A DNA stretch of 64,000 bases, taken from positions 341,144 through 405,143 of the forward strand of contig NZ_FQVO01000002.1 in assembly GCF_900129385.1 (NCBI RefSeq), given 5' to 3'. A model generated the notes under the pieces. It worked only from the letters and a program-made list of their open reading frames with translations. It did not search any database and was not told where the DNA came from. This DNA is from Chryseobacterium takakiae. Lineage in GTDB: Bacteria > Bacteroidota > Bacteroidia > Flavobacteriales > Weeksellaceae. Of the stretch, positions 24,550-33,346 are shown piece by piece. Position 1 is the stretch's first letter. Every line of letters starts with the position of its first letter. The position numbers and the translations under genes are program-made.

Positions 24550-27366
24550 TTAATACCAACCGCGTCTTGCTGCATTGATAATTGAACTCAGATTAAGAAT
24601 CAACGTATATCGGATGCGCCTTCCGTAATCTTTAAATCCAGGTTCAAAACCAAGTGATGACTGTATCGGAAAATAGATTTCAAGAAAATCCGGAATGACA
24701 CGCACCTTTACACCGCTGTCCCAAATAAATTTGGTAGATTGATTTTTATTGTCGTATATACCCGCATCAGCATAAATATGGAAAATTTTCCAGACACTGG
24801 TGTCTACGTTTACAGAAGTAATCCACTTGTTGACGGTTCCCGGAATGAAAGATTTGAACCCCCCATCAGCCAGAATATATTGTTGTGAAAGGATACCTCC
24901 GGTTGCGCTTTGCCCTAACAGATTATAGGAGAAAGAATAATCCGAAACTCTGGAAATTCCGTAATTAAAAGTATTATTCCTCGTATTGTTTTTAATAAAA
25001 TATCCTGCAAAAAGACGGACGCTTAGTTTTTGTCTAGGAGCAAATTCCCAACGGTAAAAACCTTCTGCAGTCACTTTGTGGAAATCTTCCATCCACTGGG
25101 TGTTTACCCCAAGGCTTTTCTCATGAATGCTCTGGCTGTCGTTGTATCCGTAACCCACACTCCAAAGATTGTATTTGTCATAATCATTATTGGCAATCAT
25201 CAATGGGCTGAGGTCTCTCTCAAAATAATTGTAAGAAATTCCCACACTTCTGCTTACGGTACTTCTTGGATTTTTTCTGAAATTAAAATTGGAATAAACA
25301 GAACCTTTGCTGTAAGCCAGATCATAATCATAATGAAAATATGATCCTGAAACTCCGAAGGTAATGCTTCTAAAGATGCTTTCTGCCGGGAGAAAAGAGT
25401 AGTTAACAGCTCCGGATCCGGTAAGTTTACCTGTTCCTGTACTGTATGTCGGTGTAAAAGAATATAAGAATTTTTGGTCAAAAAAAGACTGATTCTTAAA
25501 GTTGAACCCAATCAGGAATTTATCATATGTATTGCTGAAACGAACCCTCGGACTGATATAGATTTCATTGAATTCCGGATTTGGAATATCTTTAATCAGC
25601 TTCAGTTTGATTTTTCTCATATTGGAAAAAAATCCTTTAGCATAGAGAAAATTGTCCCTGTAATTGGCTTCCGGGAAAATGTAATCATCATTCAGGGTGA
25701 TTTTGTTGATATTTTCGGCAGGAATTGAAAACGTTTTTGTTTTTTCGTTTTCTTCCGTTTCTACCCAGTATTGTTTTGTATCTCCTTCTTTAGATTCTGT
25801 CTGTAGTTTTACGGGAATATTGGCTGGTGTATTTTTATTAATTTTTATATGGAGAGAATCCCCCTCTTTCCGAAACCTTTTAAGTTTAAAATTTACCCTG
25901 TTTTTGTGTTGTAAAAAGCCAGCCAGATAAGTTGTTCTCTTATCCTGCTCGGCTAATTCTTTTATAAAATCATCGGGATTAACCTGCTTGTCTGTATTTT
26001 TTGCAATGAATTTCTGAACCAGGCTGTCAAAATTCTCATAACCCATTTTATCCGCCGAATAATTGAATAAGGTTCCGGTTTCAAAACTGCTGATGGCCAT
26101 ATCATTAAAGTTGCTAAGAACTGTATACTTTTCATCAATTTTCTGATCAAGGTTCTGGGACATGATGTATTGGTAAGTAAGCCCGTAGCGCTCAATCAGC
26201 TTTACATCCGAAGCGTAAAACAGCTTTAGCGGTTTGATCCCGAAAATTTTGGTTTCCGGTAAGCTGCCAAGGAGTTTTGTATCACCATAAAATTTCTTCA
26301 AATATTGAATTTCAAGATAAGATTTCAGTCCGTTTTTAAACCAGTGATCATTCTGTTTATCGGTTATAATGCTTTCATCCAATACTTTTTTAGCCACAAT
26401 CCCGAAATAATCAAGATCGGTTTTTTGTGCGTCATTAAAAAGCTGAAATCTGAACTTCCAGAATGTAATATCATTATTTCCGAAAAAATCTTCTTTAGCT
26501 CTGAATTTATCTGATATAAAAATTCTCTGAGGAATAGTTCCTATCCTGTCTTTGATAAATTTCAGGTGAAGCGGCAGATAAAATTCCAGGTTTTGTTTTT
26601 CTTCCGGTGTTAAATTATATCCGAACTTTATTTCAGTTTTAATATCATCATTGTTTATGATGATTGATGGATATTCATTTTGTGAAATGAGAAATTCGGG
26701 ATCAGAGTCAAGATATCCCCTGAAAGAATTCATCTGAAACTGCTGAAGATTACTTTCGATAAAATAATTAACAGGCAGATCAAAATTAATACTCCAGTAC
26801 GTATTGAAGCTTACGGATTCTTCGATGTCATGATAATCTCTTTTGGAAACATTGTCCGGATCAAAACGATCCGGAACAATAAAGAAATATTTTAATGCTA
26901 CATTTTTATCTGAAGTTCCGTATCCCGTAAACTTTTTGTCGGGAAGCTGAATTTCATATTGCAGTTTTAATTTTACCTGTTCTCCGGGCTGCAGTACTTT
27001 TTTCAAGGGTAAAAAAATATTTTCCTCCGAAATAGCAGTGATTGGAATTTCCTGTTCGGATTCCTGAATTTTTAAATTGAGTAATTTCCCGAGCTCTTTT
27101 TTTTCTGCAAAGTGAAGATCGGTATTGCGGTCTTCCAGCTTTCGGTAAACCAATGATGTTCCTCTTTTATTATATGAAGATACCCAGTTTAAAAGTTTTA
27201 CTGTACTCAGAGCAGCTTTAGAATTGTTATAATAAACCAGCTCCTCATTTACTTGCAGCAGTTTTTTGTCTGATGACAGTTTTGCTTCTATATAAATACT
27301 GTCTTTCTGTGCAGATACTTCTACAACACCCAGAAACAAAAAAAGGCCAATGCAAATATTTCTCAA
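24550..27366 (-). CDS. M1-aminopeptidase-like protein lacking zinc ligands, with C-terminal outer-membrane barrel
   Basis: A 938-aa exported protein; signal peptide MRNICIGLFLFLGVVEVSAQ. Residues ~20-500 follow the M1 (gluzincin) layout: an N-terminal beta saddle (VNEELVYYNNSKAALSTVKL), then the peptidase-like domain. Where M1 enzymes carry HEXXH and a downstream Glu, this protein has VAKKVLDESII (residues 324-334) and HWFKNGLKSYLE (341-352), so His, His and Glu are all replaced. Residues ~640-938 are amphipathic strands (YSFTPTYSTGTGKLTGSGAV, FGVSGSYFHYDYDLAYSKG) ending LSSIINAARRGWY, a probable surface-antigen-type barrel. Initiation at TTG 27366 is supported by a stop codon just before it and a promoter at 27384. 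Probably a non-catalytic surface or chaperone-like protein. Confidence 0.72.
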   Translation of the reverse strand: MRNICIGLFLFLGVVEVSAQKDSIYIEAKLSSDKKLLQVNEELVYYNNSKAALSTVKLLNWVSSYNKRGTSLVYRKLEDRNTDLHFAEKKELGKLLNLKIQESEQEIPITAISEENIFLPLKKVLQPGEQVKLKLQYEIQLPDKKFTGYGTSDKNVALKYFFIVPDRFDPDNVSKRDYHDIEESVSFNTYWSINFDLPVNYFIESNLQQFQMNSFRGYLDSDPEFLISQNEYPSIIINNDDIKTEIKFGYNLTPEEKQNLEFYLPLHLKFIKDRIGTIPQRIFISDKFRAKEDFFGNNDITFWKFRFQLFNDAQKTDLDYFGIVAKKVLDESIITDKQNDHWFKNGLKSYLEIQYLKKFYGDTKLLGSLPETKIFGIKPLKLFYASDVKLIERYGLTYQYIMSQNLDQKIDEKYTVLSNFNDMAISSFETGTLFNYSADKMGYENFDSLVQKFIAKNTDKQVNPDDFIKELAEQDKRTTYLAGFLQHKNRVNFKLKRFRKEGDSLHIKINKNTPANIPVKLQTESKEGDTKQYWVETEENEKTKTFSIPAENINKITLNDDYIFPEANYRDNFLYAKGFFSNMRKIKLKLIKDIPNPEFNEIYISPRVRFSNTYDKFLIGFNFKNQSFFDQKFLYSFTPTYSTGTGKLTGSGAVNYSFLPAESIFRSITFGVSGSYFHYDYDLAYSKGSVYSNFNFRKNPRSTVSRSVGISYNYFERDLSPLMIANNDYDKYNLWSVGYGYNDSQSIHEKSLGVNTQWMEDFHKVTAEGFYRWEFAPRQKLSVRLFAGYFIKNNTRNNTFNYGISRVSDYSFSYNLLGQSATGGILSQQYILADGGFKSFIPGTVNKWITSVNVDTSVWKIFHIYADAGIYDNKNQSTKFIWDSGVKVRVIPDFLEIYFPIQSSLGFEPGFKDYGRRIRYTLILNLSSIINAARRGWY

Positions 27367-27383
27367 TTAACTGTGATATGGTT

Positions 27384-27391
27384 CAAATATA
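27384..27391 (-). promoter_or_regulatory. Promoter -7 element TATATTTG for the M1-like gene
   Basis: Minus-strand exact TAnnTTTG match 17 bases before the TTG start, supporting that unusual start codon. Confidence 0.55.
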
Positions 27392-27424
27392 ACTTATTTT
27401 ACAGAAAGTCCTCTAATATTTAAA

Positions 27425-28804
27425 TTAACTTTGAGTTAGTTTTTTTTCAAGAGAATTCAAGTAGGCTTTCCATCCTTCATTTTTATACATTACGGCAGCT
27501 TCTGCCGGATTTTCAGCCTTGTAAATACCTCTTCCTACAATGATAAAATCGGTGTGGAGTGTTTTGAATACATGTTCAGGTGTATTGTACTGCTGCCCTT
27601 TACCGTCGCCGGAATCTGCCAGATTTACACCCGGCGTGAATAGCAGCATTTCTTCCGGAAGCGGGTTTTGGGAAACACCACCGATTACATTAGGATGGGA
27701 AGCCGCGATCTTTAGTGCTTCTTCACGATAAGCACTTGTGGTTAAGGTACCTTTTGAAGACATTCCGATGATGGCAACAACACCTACATTTTTAAAACAG
27801 TCTAAAGATTCAAACCCTCCGATAACCTGAGAGGTTACAAAATCTGCCCAGTCTGTAATTTTAAATACGCCGCTTGTGAACTGTAATTCCTGGGTATTAC
27901 CAATGTCTGCAAATTTTCTGTCTTCCATAAGCAGGAAATTATGTTCTGCAGCCAATGCTTTCAGAGGAGTAATTGTTTTTTCATACTCAAAATCAGATAT
28001 AATGTCGATATGCGTTTTTAAAGCAATCACATGAGGACCTACTTTTTGTGCAAGGTCCAATAATTCCTGAGTAGTGGTAACATCGGCAGAAGCGATAAGA
28101 TTGGATTGTTTTGTCAATGCTGTTTCCAACAGTTTTTTAGAAACGGAATGCTGTGCCGTGCTGAGCTTTTGTTCATAAGAAGCTCTTGTGACTTCTTCAA
28201 ACTGAATGTGATTTCCCTGCAGGAAATCCTGAATTCTTTTCACTTCATCATCTGATAATTCTCCATTTTCCCAGAGAATAGAACATACTTCTGAAATATT
28301 AAAAAGGGTGTGAACTCTGTATCCTCTGCTTTCAAGAAGCTCTTTTCCACCTTGTTCCCTGTCCAGAACGACTACAATATCGGCAACTTTGATATCTTCC
28401 TGCTCAACTTCAGCGATGGTTTCAATTAAAGATTTTCCTGAAGTAATTACATCTTCCACCAAAAGGCAGTTTTGTCCTTTCTGGTAAATCCCTTCGATCA
28501 GCTTTTTGGTACCGTAGTTTTTGGCTTCTTTTCTTTTTATAATTAATGGAATATAACTTTCCAGAGACATTGCTGTAGCCATAGGAAGGGCAGCATAAGG
28601 AACTCCGCAGATCAGATCAAAATTATCCAAAGGAAGCATGTCCAGTAAATAATTGGCCAGGTTTTTTAGGATTTTCGGATCTGAAGCCAATGGTCTTAAG
28701 TCTACATAAAAAGGACTTTCAATACCACTTTTTAATGTAAATCTTCCGAATTTGATGATGCCAAGCTTATAACACTCTAAAAAGAATTCTTTTTTACTTT
28801 CCAT
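27425..28804 (-). CDS. Bifunctional UMP synthase: orotate phosphoribosyltransferase-OMP decarboxylase fusion
   Basis: A 459-aa protein carrying the last two steps of de novo pyrimidine synthesis. Residues 1-205 are OPRT: the PRPP loop VEDVITSG is at 116-123 and the flexible-loop KRKEAKNYGTKK region at 90-101. Residues ~215-459 are OMP decarboxylase. Its catalytic tetrad is visible as Lys263 (ALKTHID) and Asp295/Lys297/Asp300 (LMEDRKFADIGNT), which is the form seen in yeast Ura3 and animal UMPS rather than in typical bacterial PyrF. Domain order OPRT-ODC is also that of eukaryotic UMPS. It has its own promoter and no close operon partner. Confidence 0.93.
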   Translation of the reverse strand: MESKKEFFLECYKLGIIKFGRFTLKSGIESPFYVDLRPLASDPKILKNLANYLLDMLPLDNFDLICGVPYAALPMATAMSLESYIPLIIKRKEAKNYGTKKLIEGIYQKGQNCLLVEDVITSGKSLIETIAEVEQEDIKVADIVVVLDREQGGKELLESRGYRVHTLFNISEVCSILWENGELSDDEVKRIQDFLQGNHIQFEEVTRASYEQKLSTAQHSVSKKLLETALTKQSNLIASADVTTTQELLDLAQKVGPHVIALKTHIDIISDFEYEKTITPLKALAAEHNFLLMEDRKFADIGNTQELQFTSGVFKITDWADFVTSQVIGGFESLDCFKNVGVVAIIGMSSKGTLTTSAYREEALKIAASHPNVIGGVSQNPLPEEMLLFTPGVNLADSGDGKGQQYNTPEHVFKTLHTDFIIVGRGIYKAENPAEAAVMYKNEGWKAYLNSLEKKLTQS

Positions 28805-28823
28805 TATTTTTTATTAGATGTTG

Positions 28824-28831
28824 CAAATTTA
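28824..28831 (-). promoter_or_regulatory. Promoter -7 element TAAATTTG for the UMP synthase gene
   Basis: Minus-strand exact TAnnTTTG, 20 bases before the ATG at 28804. Confidence 0.58.
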
Positions 28832-28927
28832 AGGAAATGATGTTGAAAGTCAATTGTGAATTTTACTTCGTAAATGAATTGTGAGTTTTTATCATTAATT
28901 ATAATAAAGTAGAGAGATTTTATTCAC

Positions 28928-28951
28928 AAAAAAACACCCGAAAGGATGTTT
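28928..28951 (-). terminator. Terminator of the aroC operon
   Basis: On the minus strand AAACATCC pairs with GGGTGTTT across a TTTC loop (28932-28951, one G-T wobble), followed by a T-run (A-run at 28928-28934). It begins just after the DUF1232 stop codon. Confidence 0.8.
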
Positions 28952-29299
28952 TTATTTTACGATTTCAGCATTGATTACTTTTGTATTGTCTTTACTGTAT
29001 TGTCTTTCGGCTTCCCAAAGAAGGAATTTATCTACTTCTTTAATCAGTTTCGGGATAGTAAGCGATAAAACGGCCAGATCATCCAGCACTCCGATTACAG
29101 GGACGGCAACTTCCGGAAGCAGATCAATTGGTGAGATGATGTACAATACCCCTAGAAGCGGAAGAATAATATCAATGGATCTCATTGGATATTCTCCTTT
29201 TCTCCACATCCTTACCATTCTGAAAATGTCGGGAATTTTTTTCACAAAACCTTTGTGATTGATGGCTTCTTTTGCCAGACTTAATTTTGAATATTTCAT
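28952..29299 (-). CDS. DUF1232 (YkvA-like) membrane protein
   Basis: A 115-aa protein whose core PMRSIDIILPLLGVLYIISPIDLLPEVAVPVIGVLDDLAVL is the DUF1232 signature in which an integral hydrophobic hairpin contains the SPIDLLPE motif. Function is unknown. ATG 29299 gives the usual N terminus (MKYSKLSLAKEA); an ATG at 29335 would add 12 residues and cannot be excluded. It is last in a likely operon aroC-thioredoxin-tlpA-DUF1232, with gaps of 11, 42 and 82 bases, ended by a terminator. Confidence 0.82.
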   Translation of the reverse strand: MKYSKLSLAKEAINHKGFVKKIPDIFRMVRMWRKGEYPMRSIDIILPLLGVLYIISPIDLLPEVAVPVIGVLDDLAVLSLTIPKLIKEVDKFLLWEAERQYSKDNTKVINAEIVK

Positions 29300-29381
29300 T
29301 TTGTGTTTAATTTTAATAATTCTACAACGGTACATAATTCACAAATTCTGTACCAATGAAGTCTTATGGAACGTTAAAAAA

Positions 29382-29921
29382 TTATTTGATAATATTATCA
29401 ATAAACTGGTGTACAGATTCTGTATTCCAGTCTCTTGAAGCATCTTCTTTAATAATGATTCTTCCGTCTTTATCAAGAAGGTAAGTTGTTGGGAACACTT
29501 TCGGAAGTATTTTTTCTGAAATGGGGCTTTGTGCAATGTAAACGGGAACAGTATAATTATTTTCTTTCAAAAACTTTCTTACGGCATCTTCCTGATCATT
29601 CATTGCGATAAGCACGAAGTCTACATGTTCTTTTCGGGTGTCATAAAGTTTCTGTATCGAAGGCCATTCTTTTCTGCACGGCGGACACCATGTTCCCCAG
29701 AAATTCAGAAACACCGCTTTGTTTTTAAAAGTTTTGAGATTGGTGCTCGGAACATTGATTCCCTGCAAATCAATGTCGTAATCTTCTTCTGTGACATGTA
29801 CTGCATTTTCAATGGTGGCAATAGGAAAAAAAGTATCCTGCAGTTTTTCCTTCACGCCCGGAACAAAAGCGATTACCGCAATGATAGCGATTAAAACAAA
29901 GTAAATTATATTTTTTTTCAT
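29382..29921 (-). CDS. TlpA-like periplasmic thiol-disulfide oxidoreductase
   Basis: A 179-aa protein anchored by one N-terminal membrane helix (IIYFVLIAIIAVIAFVPGV), with a periplasmic thioredoxin fold. The redox site is WGTWCPPCRKEWP, and the cis-Pro region is KVFPTTYLLDKDG. TlpA/ResA-type proteins reduce disulfides in cytochrome c maturation or repair secreted proteins; the partner is unknown. It follows another thioredoxin-fold gene on the same strand. Confidence 0.9.
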   Translation of the reverse strand: MKKNIIYFVLIAIIAVIAFVPGVKEKLQDTFFPIATIENAVHVTEEDYDIDLQGINVPSTNLKTFKNKAVFLNFWGTWCPPCRKEWPSIQKLYDTRKEHVDFVLIAMNDQEDAVRKFLKENNYTVPVYIAQSPISEKILPKVFPTTYLLDKDGRIIIKEDASRDWNTESVHQFIDNIIK

Positions 29922-29963
29922 TTCAAATCTTAAAAAAAATGAACGGGTAAATTAACGATTAAA

Positions 29964-30527
29964 TTACAACAATTCCAAAATTTCCTGAACAGCATCCTTT
30001 CCTCTGTTTTTGGCGTAATAAATCTGAAGGTCATTATAAAAAAGATCTTTAGGATAAGCCACAGGATCAGCTTTATATTTCATTAATAATTCTGTCCCGA
30101 ATTTCGGACGCGGTCCCCATGAATTTTTAATCTGAAAATCTTTATCCATGATAATCACTTTAGGGATTGATTCTGTTCCGTTTGTCAAAAACTGGCTGAT
30201 TAAACTTTTGTCGCTGTCTCTCAGGAAAATACGCACTTCATTTCTGCCCTCAAAAAATTTAACCAAAGCCGGCACCGTAGCGCTCGCATCACCACACCAT
30301 ACTTCGGAGATGATCAGTATTTTACCATCAAAATTTTTGGCTTCAAGCTCTTTCAGCTGATTTTCATCCGGAACATATTTCTTTAAGGTTCTGTCGATTC
30401 TTTGAAGTCCCAGTTCGTAATATTGTTTATAATCTGCTTCCTGCTGATTGGCAGGGTTTTCTAATCTTTGTCTTCCCGTTTTCACATACTCTTCAAAAGA
30501 GATGCTTTGGTCCCAGTAATTTTTCAT
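29964..30527 (-). CDS. Thioredoxin-like protein with WCGDA in place of CxxC
   Basis: A 187-aa cytoplasmic protein. It has a helical N-terminal extension (WDQSISFEEYVKTGRQRL) and a thioredoxin fold from about residue 65. The active-site position reads SEVWCGDASATVPAL: one Cys followed by Gly-Asp-Ala, so the second redox Cys is missing. The cis-Pro loop (TESIPKVIIMD) is kept. The family is common in Bacteroidota and Firmicutes, and its chemistry (monothiol or non-redox) is unknown. It starts 11 bases after aroC, so is co-transcribed. Confidence 0.85.
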   Translation of the reverse strand: MKNYWDQSISFEEYVKTGRQRLENPANQQEADYKQYYELGLQRIDRTLKKYVPDENQLKELEAKNFDGKILIISEVWCGDASATVPALVKFFEGRNEVRIFLRDSDKSLISQFLTNGTESIPKVIIMDKDFQIKNSWGPRPKFGTELLMKYKADPVAYPKDLFYNDLQIYYAKNRGKDAVQEILELL

Positions 30528-30538
30528 TACTATTTATA

Positions 30539-31609
30539 TTAAAAATTGTTGATATTTCTTGTTTTATTAATCAGGAAGAGATCTGCCAGAACGAATGCTG
30601 CCAGGCTTTCCACCACCGGGACGGCCCTTGGAAGCACACAAGGATCATGACGCCCTTTTCCTTCTACAATTACCGGATTTCCGTTTTTATCTACACTTTC
30701 CTGCGGTCTCAAAATCGTTGCTACCGGCTTGAAGGCTACGCGGAAATAGATGTCCATTCCGTTTGAAATTCCCCCTTGAATTCCCCCTGAAAGATTTGAT
30801 CTGGTAGTAAAGTCTTCGTTAAAAAGATCATTATGATCTTTTCCTGTCATTTTAGCACCACAGAAACCGCTTCCGTATTCAAATCCCTTGGCCGCATTAA
30901 TGTTCATCATCGCTTTGGCCAGTTCGGCCTGGAGTTTTGAAAAAACCGGTTCGCCAATTCCTACCGGAACATTTTTGATGACACAGGTAATGGTGCCACC
31001 AATGGTATTTCCTTCTTTTTTAATCTCTTTAATTCTTTCGATCATTTTTTCTGCCGTTTCCGGATCAGGACACCGTACTTCATTACTTTCCGTTTTTGAA
31101 AAGTCGAGGGCCTGGTAAGGTTTTTCACAGAAAATTTCACCTACGGAAGAAACGTAAGCATTGATTTCGATGTCGGATAACAACTGTTTTGCTAAAGCTC
31201 CGGCAACCACCCAGTTCATGGTCTCTCTTGCAGAAGATTTTCCGCCGCCGCGATAATCCCTCAGTCCGTACTTTTGATCATATGTAAAATCGGCATGGCT
31301 CGGACGGTAAGATTGTGCAATATGATCGTAATCCTTTGATTTCTGATTTTCATTTTCGATGATAAAACCAATGGGAGTTCCTGTTGTTTTTCCATCAAAA
31401 ATACCTGAAAGAAACTGCACCGTGTCACTTTCTTTCCTTTGAGTTACGATCGCAGACTGTCCCGGTTTTCTGCGGCCCAGTTCATATTGTATTTGATCAA
31501 CATCAACCTGAATTCCTGCCGGGAAATTGTTGATGATTCCGCCGTATGCGGAACCATGGCTTTCTCCGAATGTTGTAAGGCTGAGAAGATTACCTAAAGT
31601 ATTTAACAT
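30539..31609 (-). CDS. aroC: Chorismate synthase
   Basis: A 356-aa FMNH2-dependent enzyme making chorismate from EPSP, the last common step to aromatic amino acids, folate and menaquinone. Conserved signatures are [14 protein letters not shown] at the N terminus, [38 protein letters not shown], and [10 protein letters not shown]. Length is normal. The -7 box at 31614-31621 places the transcription start at the ATG, so the message is probably leaderless. It heads the thioredoxin-tlpA-DUF1232 operon. Confidence 0.97.
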   Translation of the reverse strand: MLNTLGNLLSLTTFGESHGSAYGGIINNFPAGIQVDVDQIQYELGRRKPGQSAIVTQRKESDTVQFLSGIFDGKTTGTPIGFIIENENQKSKDYDHIAQSYRPSHADFTYDQKYGLRDYRGGGKSSARETMNWVVAGALAKQLLSDIEINAYVSSVGEIFCEKPYQALDFSKTESNEVRCPDPETAEKMIERIKEIKKEGNTIGGTITCVIKNVPVGIGEPVFSKLQAELAKAMMNINAAKGFEYGSGFCGAKMTGKDHNDLFNEDFTTRSNLSGGIQGGISNGMDIYFRVAFKPVATILRPQESVDKNGNPVIVEGKGRHDPCVLPRAVPVVESLAAFVLADLFLINKTRNINNF

Positions 31610-31613
31610 ACTA

Positions 31614-31621
31614 CAAATTTA
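31614..31621 (-). promoter_or_regulatory. Promoter -7 element TAAATTTG for aroC
   Basis: Minus-strand exact TAnnTTTG five bases before the ATG; the transcript would start on or beside the start codon. Confidence 0.6.
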
Positions 31622-31650
31622 CGGCTTTTTATCCAGATTTGAAATGAAGG

Positions 31651-33294
31651 TTATCTGTTCTGTTGATAGGTTTTTTTTATGGAATACATTACTTTTTCCG
31701 CTTCTGTTTTTTGTATCGGGGTTAATTTTTTCCAGATAAACCCATGATGTATATTTTCTTCATCTGCCAGCTGTGGGAAGATTCCTGCTTTAATATTACT
31801 GTAAATATAACTTTCAGAAATAGCGGGAAGTTGCGTATCAAAATTATAGGGATAATTTTTTGAAACATTAAACTTTAAATTACCGATTTTGTAAGAGTTG
31901 AAATTATTGTAATGATAGGCAGAAGGTTTGTACAGTTGTTTTATTTCATATTTGCCCATAAAACTTCCGGGCCTGAAATTTGGAAGATAAGTTTTGAGAA
32001 TATCAGGCATCATTAAAAAGCTGATGATAATCATGTTCAGAACAAAAAATAGTGCAAGAGATGTTTTCCTGTTAAAGCAACCTGCCAAAAAAACTAAGAA
32101 AATTACAAAAAAAACATCGATGAAGAATCTGTACTGCGCTGAAAACAAAAGTACAAGAATGCTTTTAATGATAAGAGATACACAAATTAAAGTAATGATC
32201 TTGTTCTTTTTAATGATGGCAAAAACAATAAATAGGAGGAGGCTTACTATAAAAAGTATATTGATTTTTGATTTGATTCCCTCTAAAAGAAACCAGTTTC
32301 TAATATAATCTATAGCAGAAAAATTCCTGATTTCTTCATAAGAATATTGCATGTCATAGGTCTTCTGAATGGCAAACCGGGAAGATATTTTGAGAATCTC
32401 AGGATTGGGCTGCCAGTGTACTCCTAAATTCGGGAGAGCGACTGGAAAAATGGGATATCCGAAGGTGTATATATTTTTAATAAAAAAAAACAGAATGATA
32501 GCAAGTCCTGGCAATACACTGTTGAACTTTGATTTAATTATAAAAGTTGAATATAAAAACCCCAGAATAGGAAGCCATATCATGGTTGGTTTTATTATGA
32601 AAACAAATGATGAAAAGACAAATAATGAAACTGCTGAACTATTTCCTTTCATGATTTCATTTAAAATAATTAAAGAAAATACAATTACCGGTAAATCAGG
32701 ACTCGGCGATTGGGAAAACAACAGCAGAACCGGAATAATGCATAATTGTATCCAGCTCTTTTCTTCAATGATATACAAGATATATACAATAAGCAATATG
32801 GAATTGATTCTTAAAAAAGGATCTGAAAAATTAGAGAATCCAGCTTGAAATATGTGCCAGACCGACATTTGTCCCAAAGTAATATCCAGATTTGAAATGC
32901 CTTTTACCATTCCGTATTCATTAAGCCATTTGATGGTGGGGGCATAATAACCGTAATGGTCCAAAACAAAAGGATAGAAAGATGAGCAAAAGATAATGAT
33001 TATTGAAGCGGTAACAATTATGATACAATCTTTTTGAGAAAATGCGCGGAACTTTTTATACAAATGGTCTTTAAAAAAAAATAAAAGACCTATAAATATG
33101 GAGGGGATTTCTACGTAAAAATTTAAAGGCGTAAAAAATGAAAGTATAGTGAAGATAATGCTCAATACTAAAATTCCTGATAAAGCATAACCCGCGACTC
33201 CTTTGATGTAAGGTGTTAATACATAATGTATTATCTGTCCCCATCCCATAAAGGAGGGGATCAGAATGACTGTGGAAAGGAGCATTAACAGCAT
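31651..33294 (-). CDS. Polytopic membrane protein, GT-C/LIC_10190-like
   Basis: A 547-aa inner-membrane protein with about 11-13 hydrophobic helices and a C-terminal soluble tail. An early luminal loop holds FVLDHYGYYAPTIKWLNEYG, and DLPVIVFSLIILNEI and FIIKPTMIWLPILGFLYS follow. This arrangement resembles GT-C glycosyltransferases and the LIC_10190 family of Bacteroidota and Leptospira. A role in surface glycan or lipid glycosylation is likely but unproven. The ATG lies directly behind the U-run of the upstream lipoprotein's terminator. Confidence 0.65.
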   Translation of the reverse strand: MLLMLLSTVILIPSFMGWGQIIHYVLTPYIKGVAGYALSGILVLSIIFTILSFFTPLNFYVEIPSIFIGLLFFFKDHLYKKFRAFSQKDCIIIVTASIIIIFCSSFYPFVLDHYGYYAPTIKWLNEYGMVKGISNLDITLGQMSVWHIFQAGFSNFSDPFLRINSILLIVYILYIIEEKSWIQLCIIPVLLLFSQSPSPDLPVIVFSLIILNEIMKGNSSAVSLFVFSSFVFIIKPTMIWLPILGFLYSTFIIKSKFNSVLPGLAIILFFFIKNIYTFGYPIFPVALPNLGVHWQPNPEILKISSRFAIQKTYDMQYSYEEIRNFSAIDYIRNWFLLEGIKSKINILFIVSLLLFIVFAIIKKNKIITLICVSLIIKSILVLLFSAQYRFFIDVFFVIFLVFLAGCFNRKTSLALFFVLNMIIISFLMMPDILKTYLPNFRPGSFMGKYEIKQLYKPSAYHYNNFNSYKIGNLKFNVSKNYPYNFDTQLPAISESYIYSNIKAGIFPQLADEENIHHGFIWKKLTPIQKTEAEKVMYSIKKTYQQNR

Positions 33295-33325
33295 AAAAAA
33301 GATTGCTTAAAAATAAGCAATCTTT
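33295..33325 (-). terminator. Terminator of the glycine-zipper lipoprotein, abutting the next start codon
   Basis: AAAGATTGCTTA (33298-33309), loop AAAA, TAAGCAATCTTT (33314-33325). On the minus strand the U-run is 33300-33295 and the next ATG is 33294. Confidence 0.85.
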
Positions 33326-33346
33326 CTATGTTATCGTAAAAAATAA

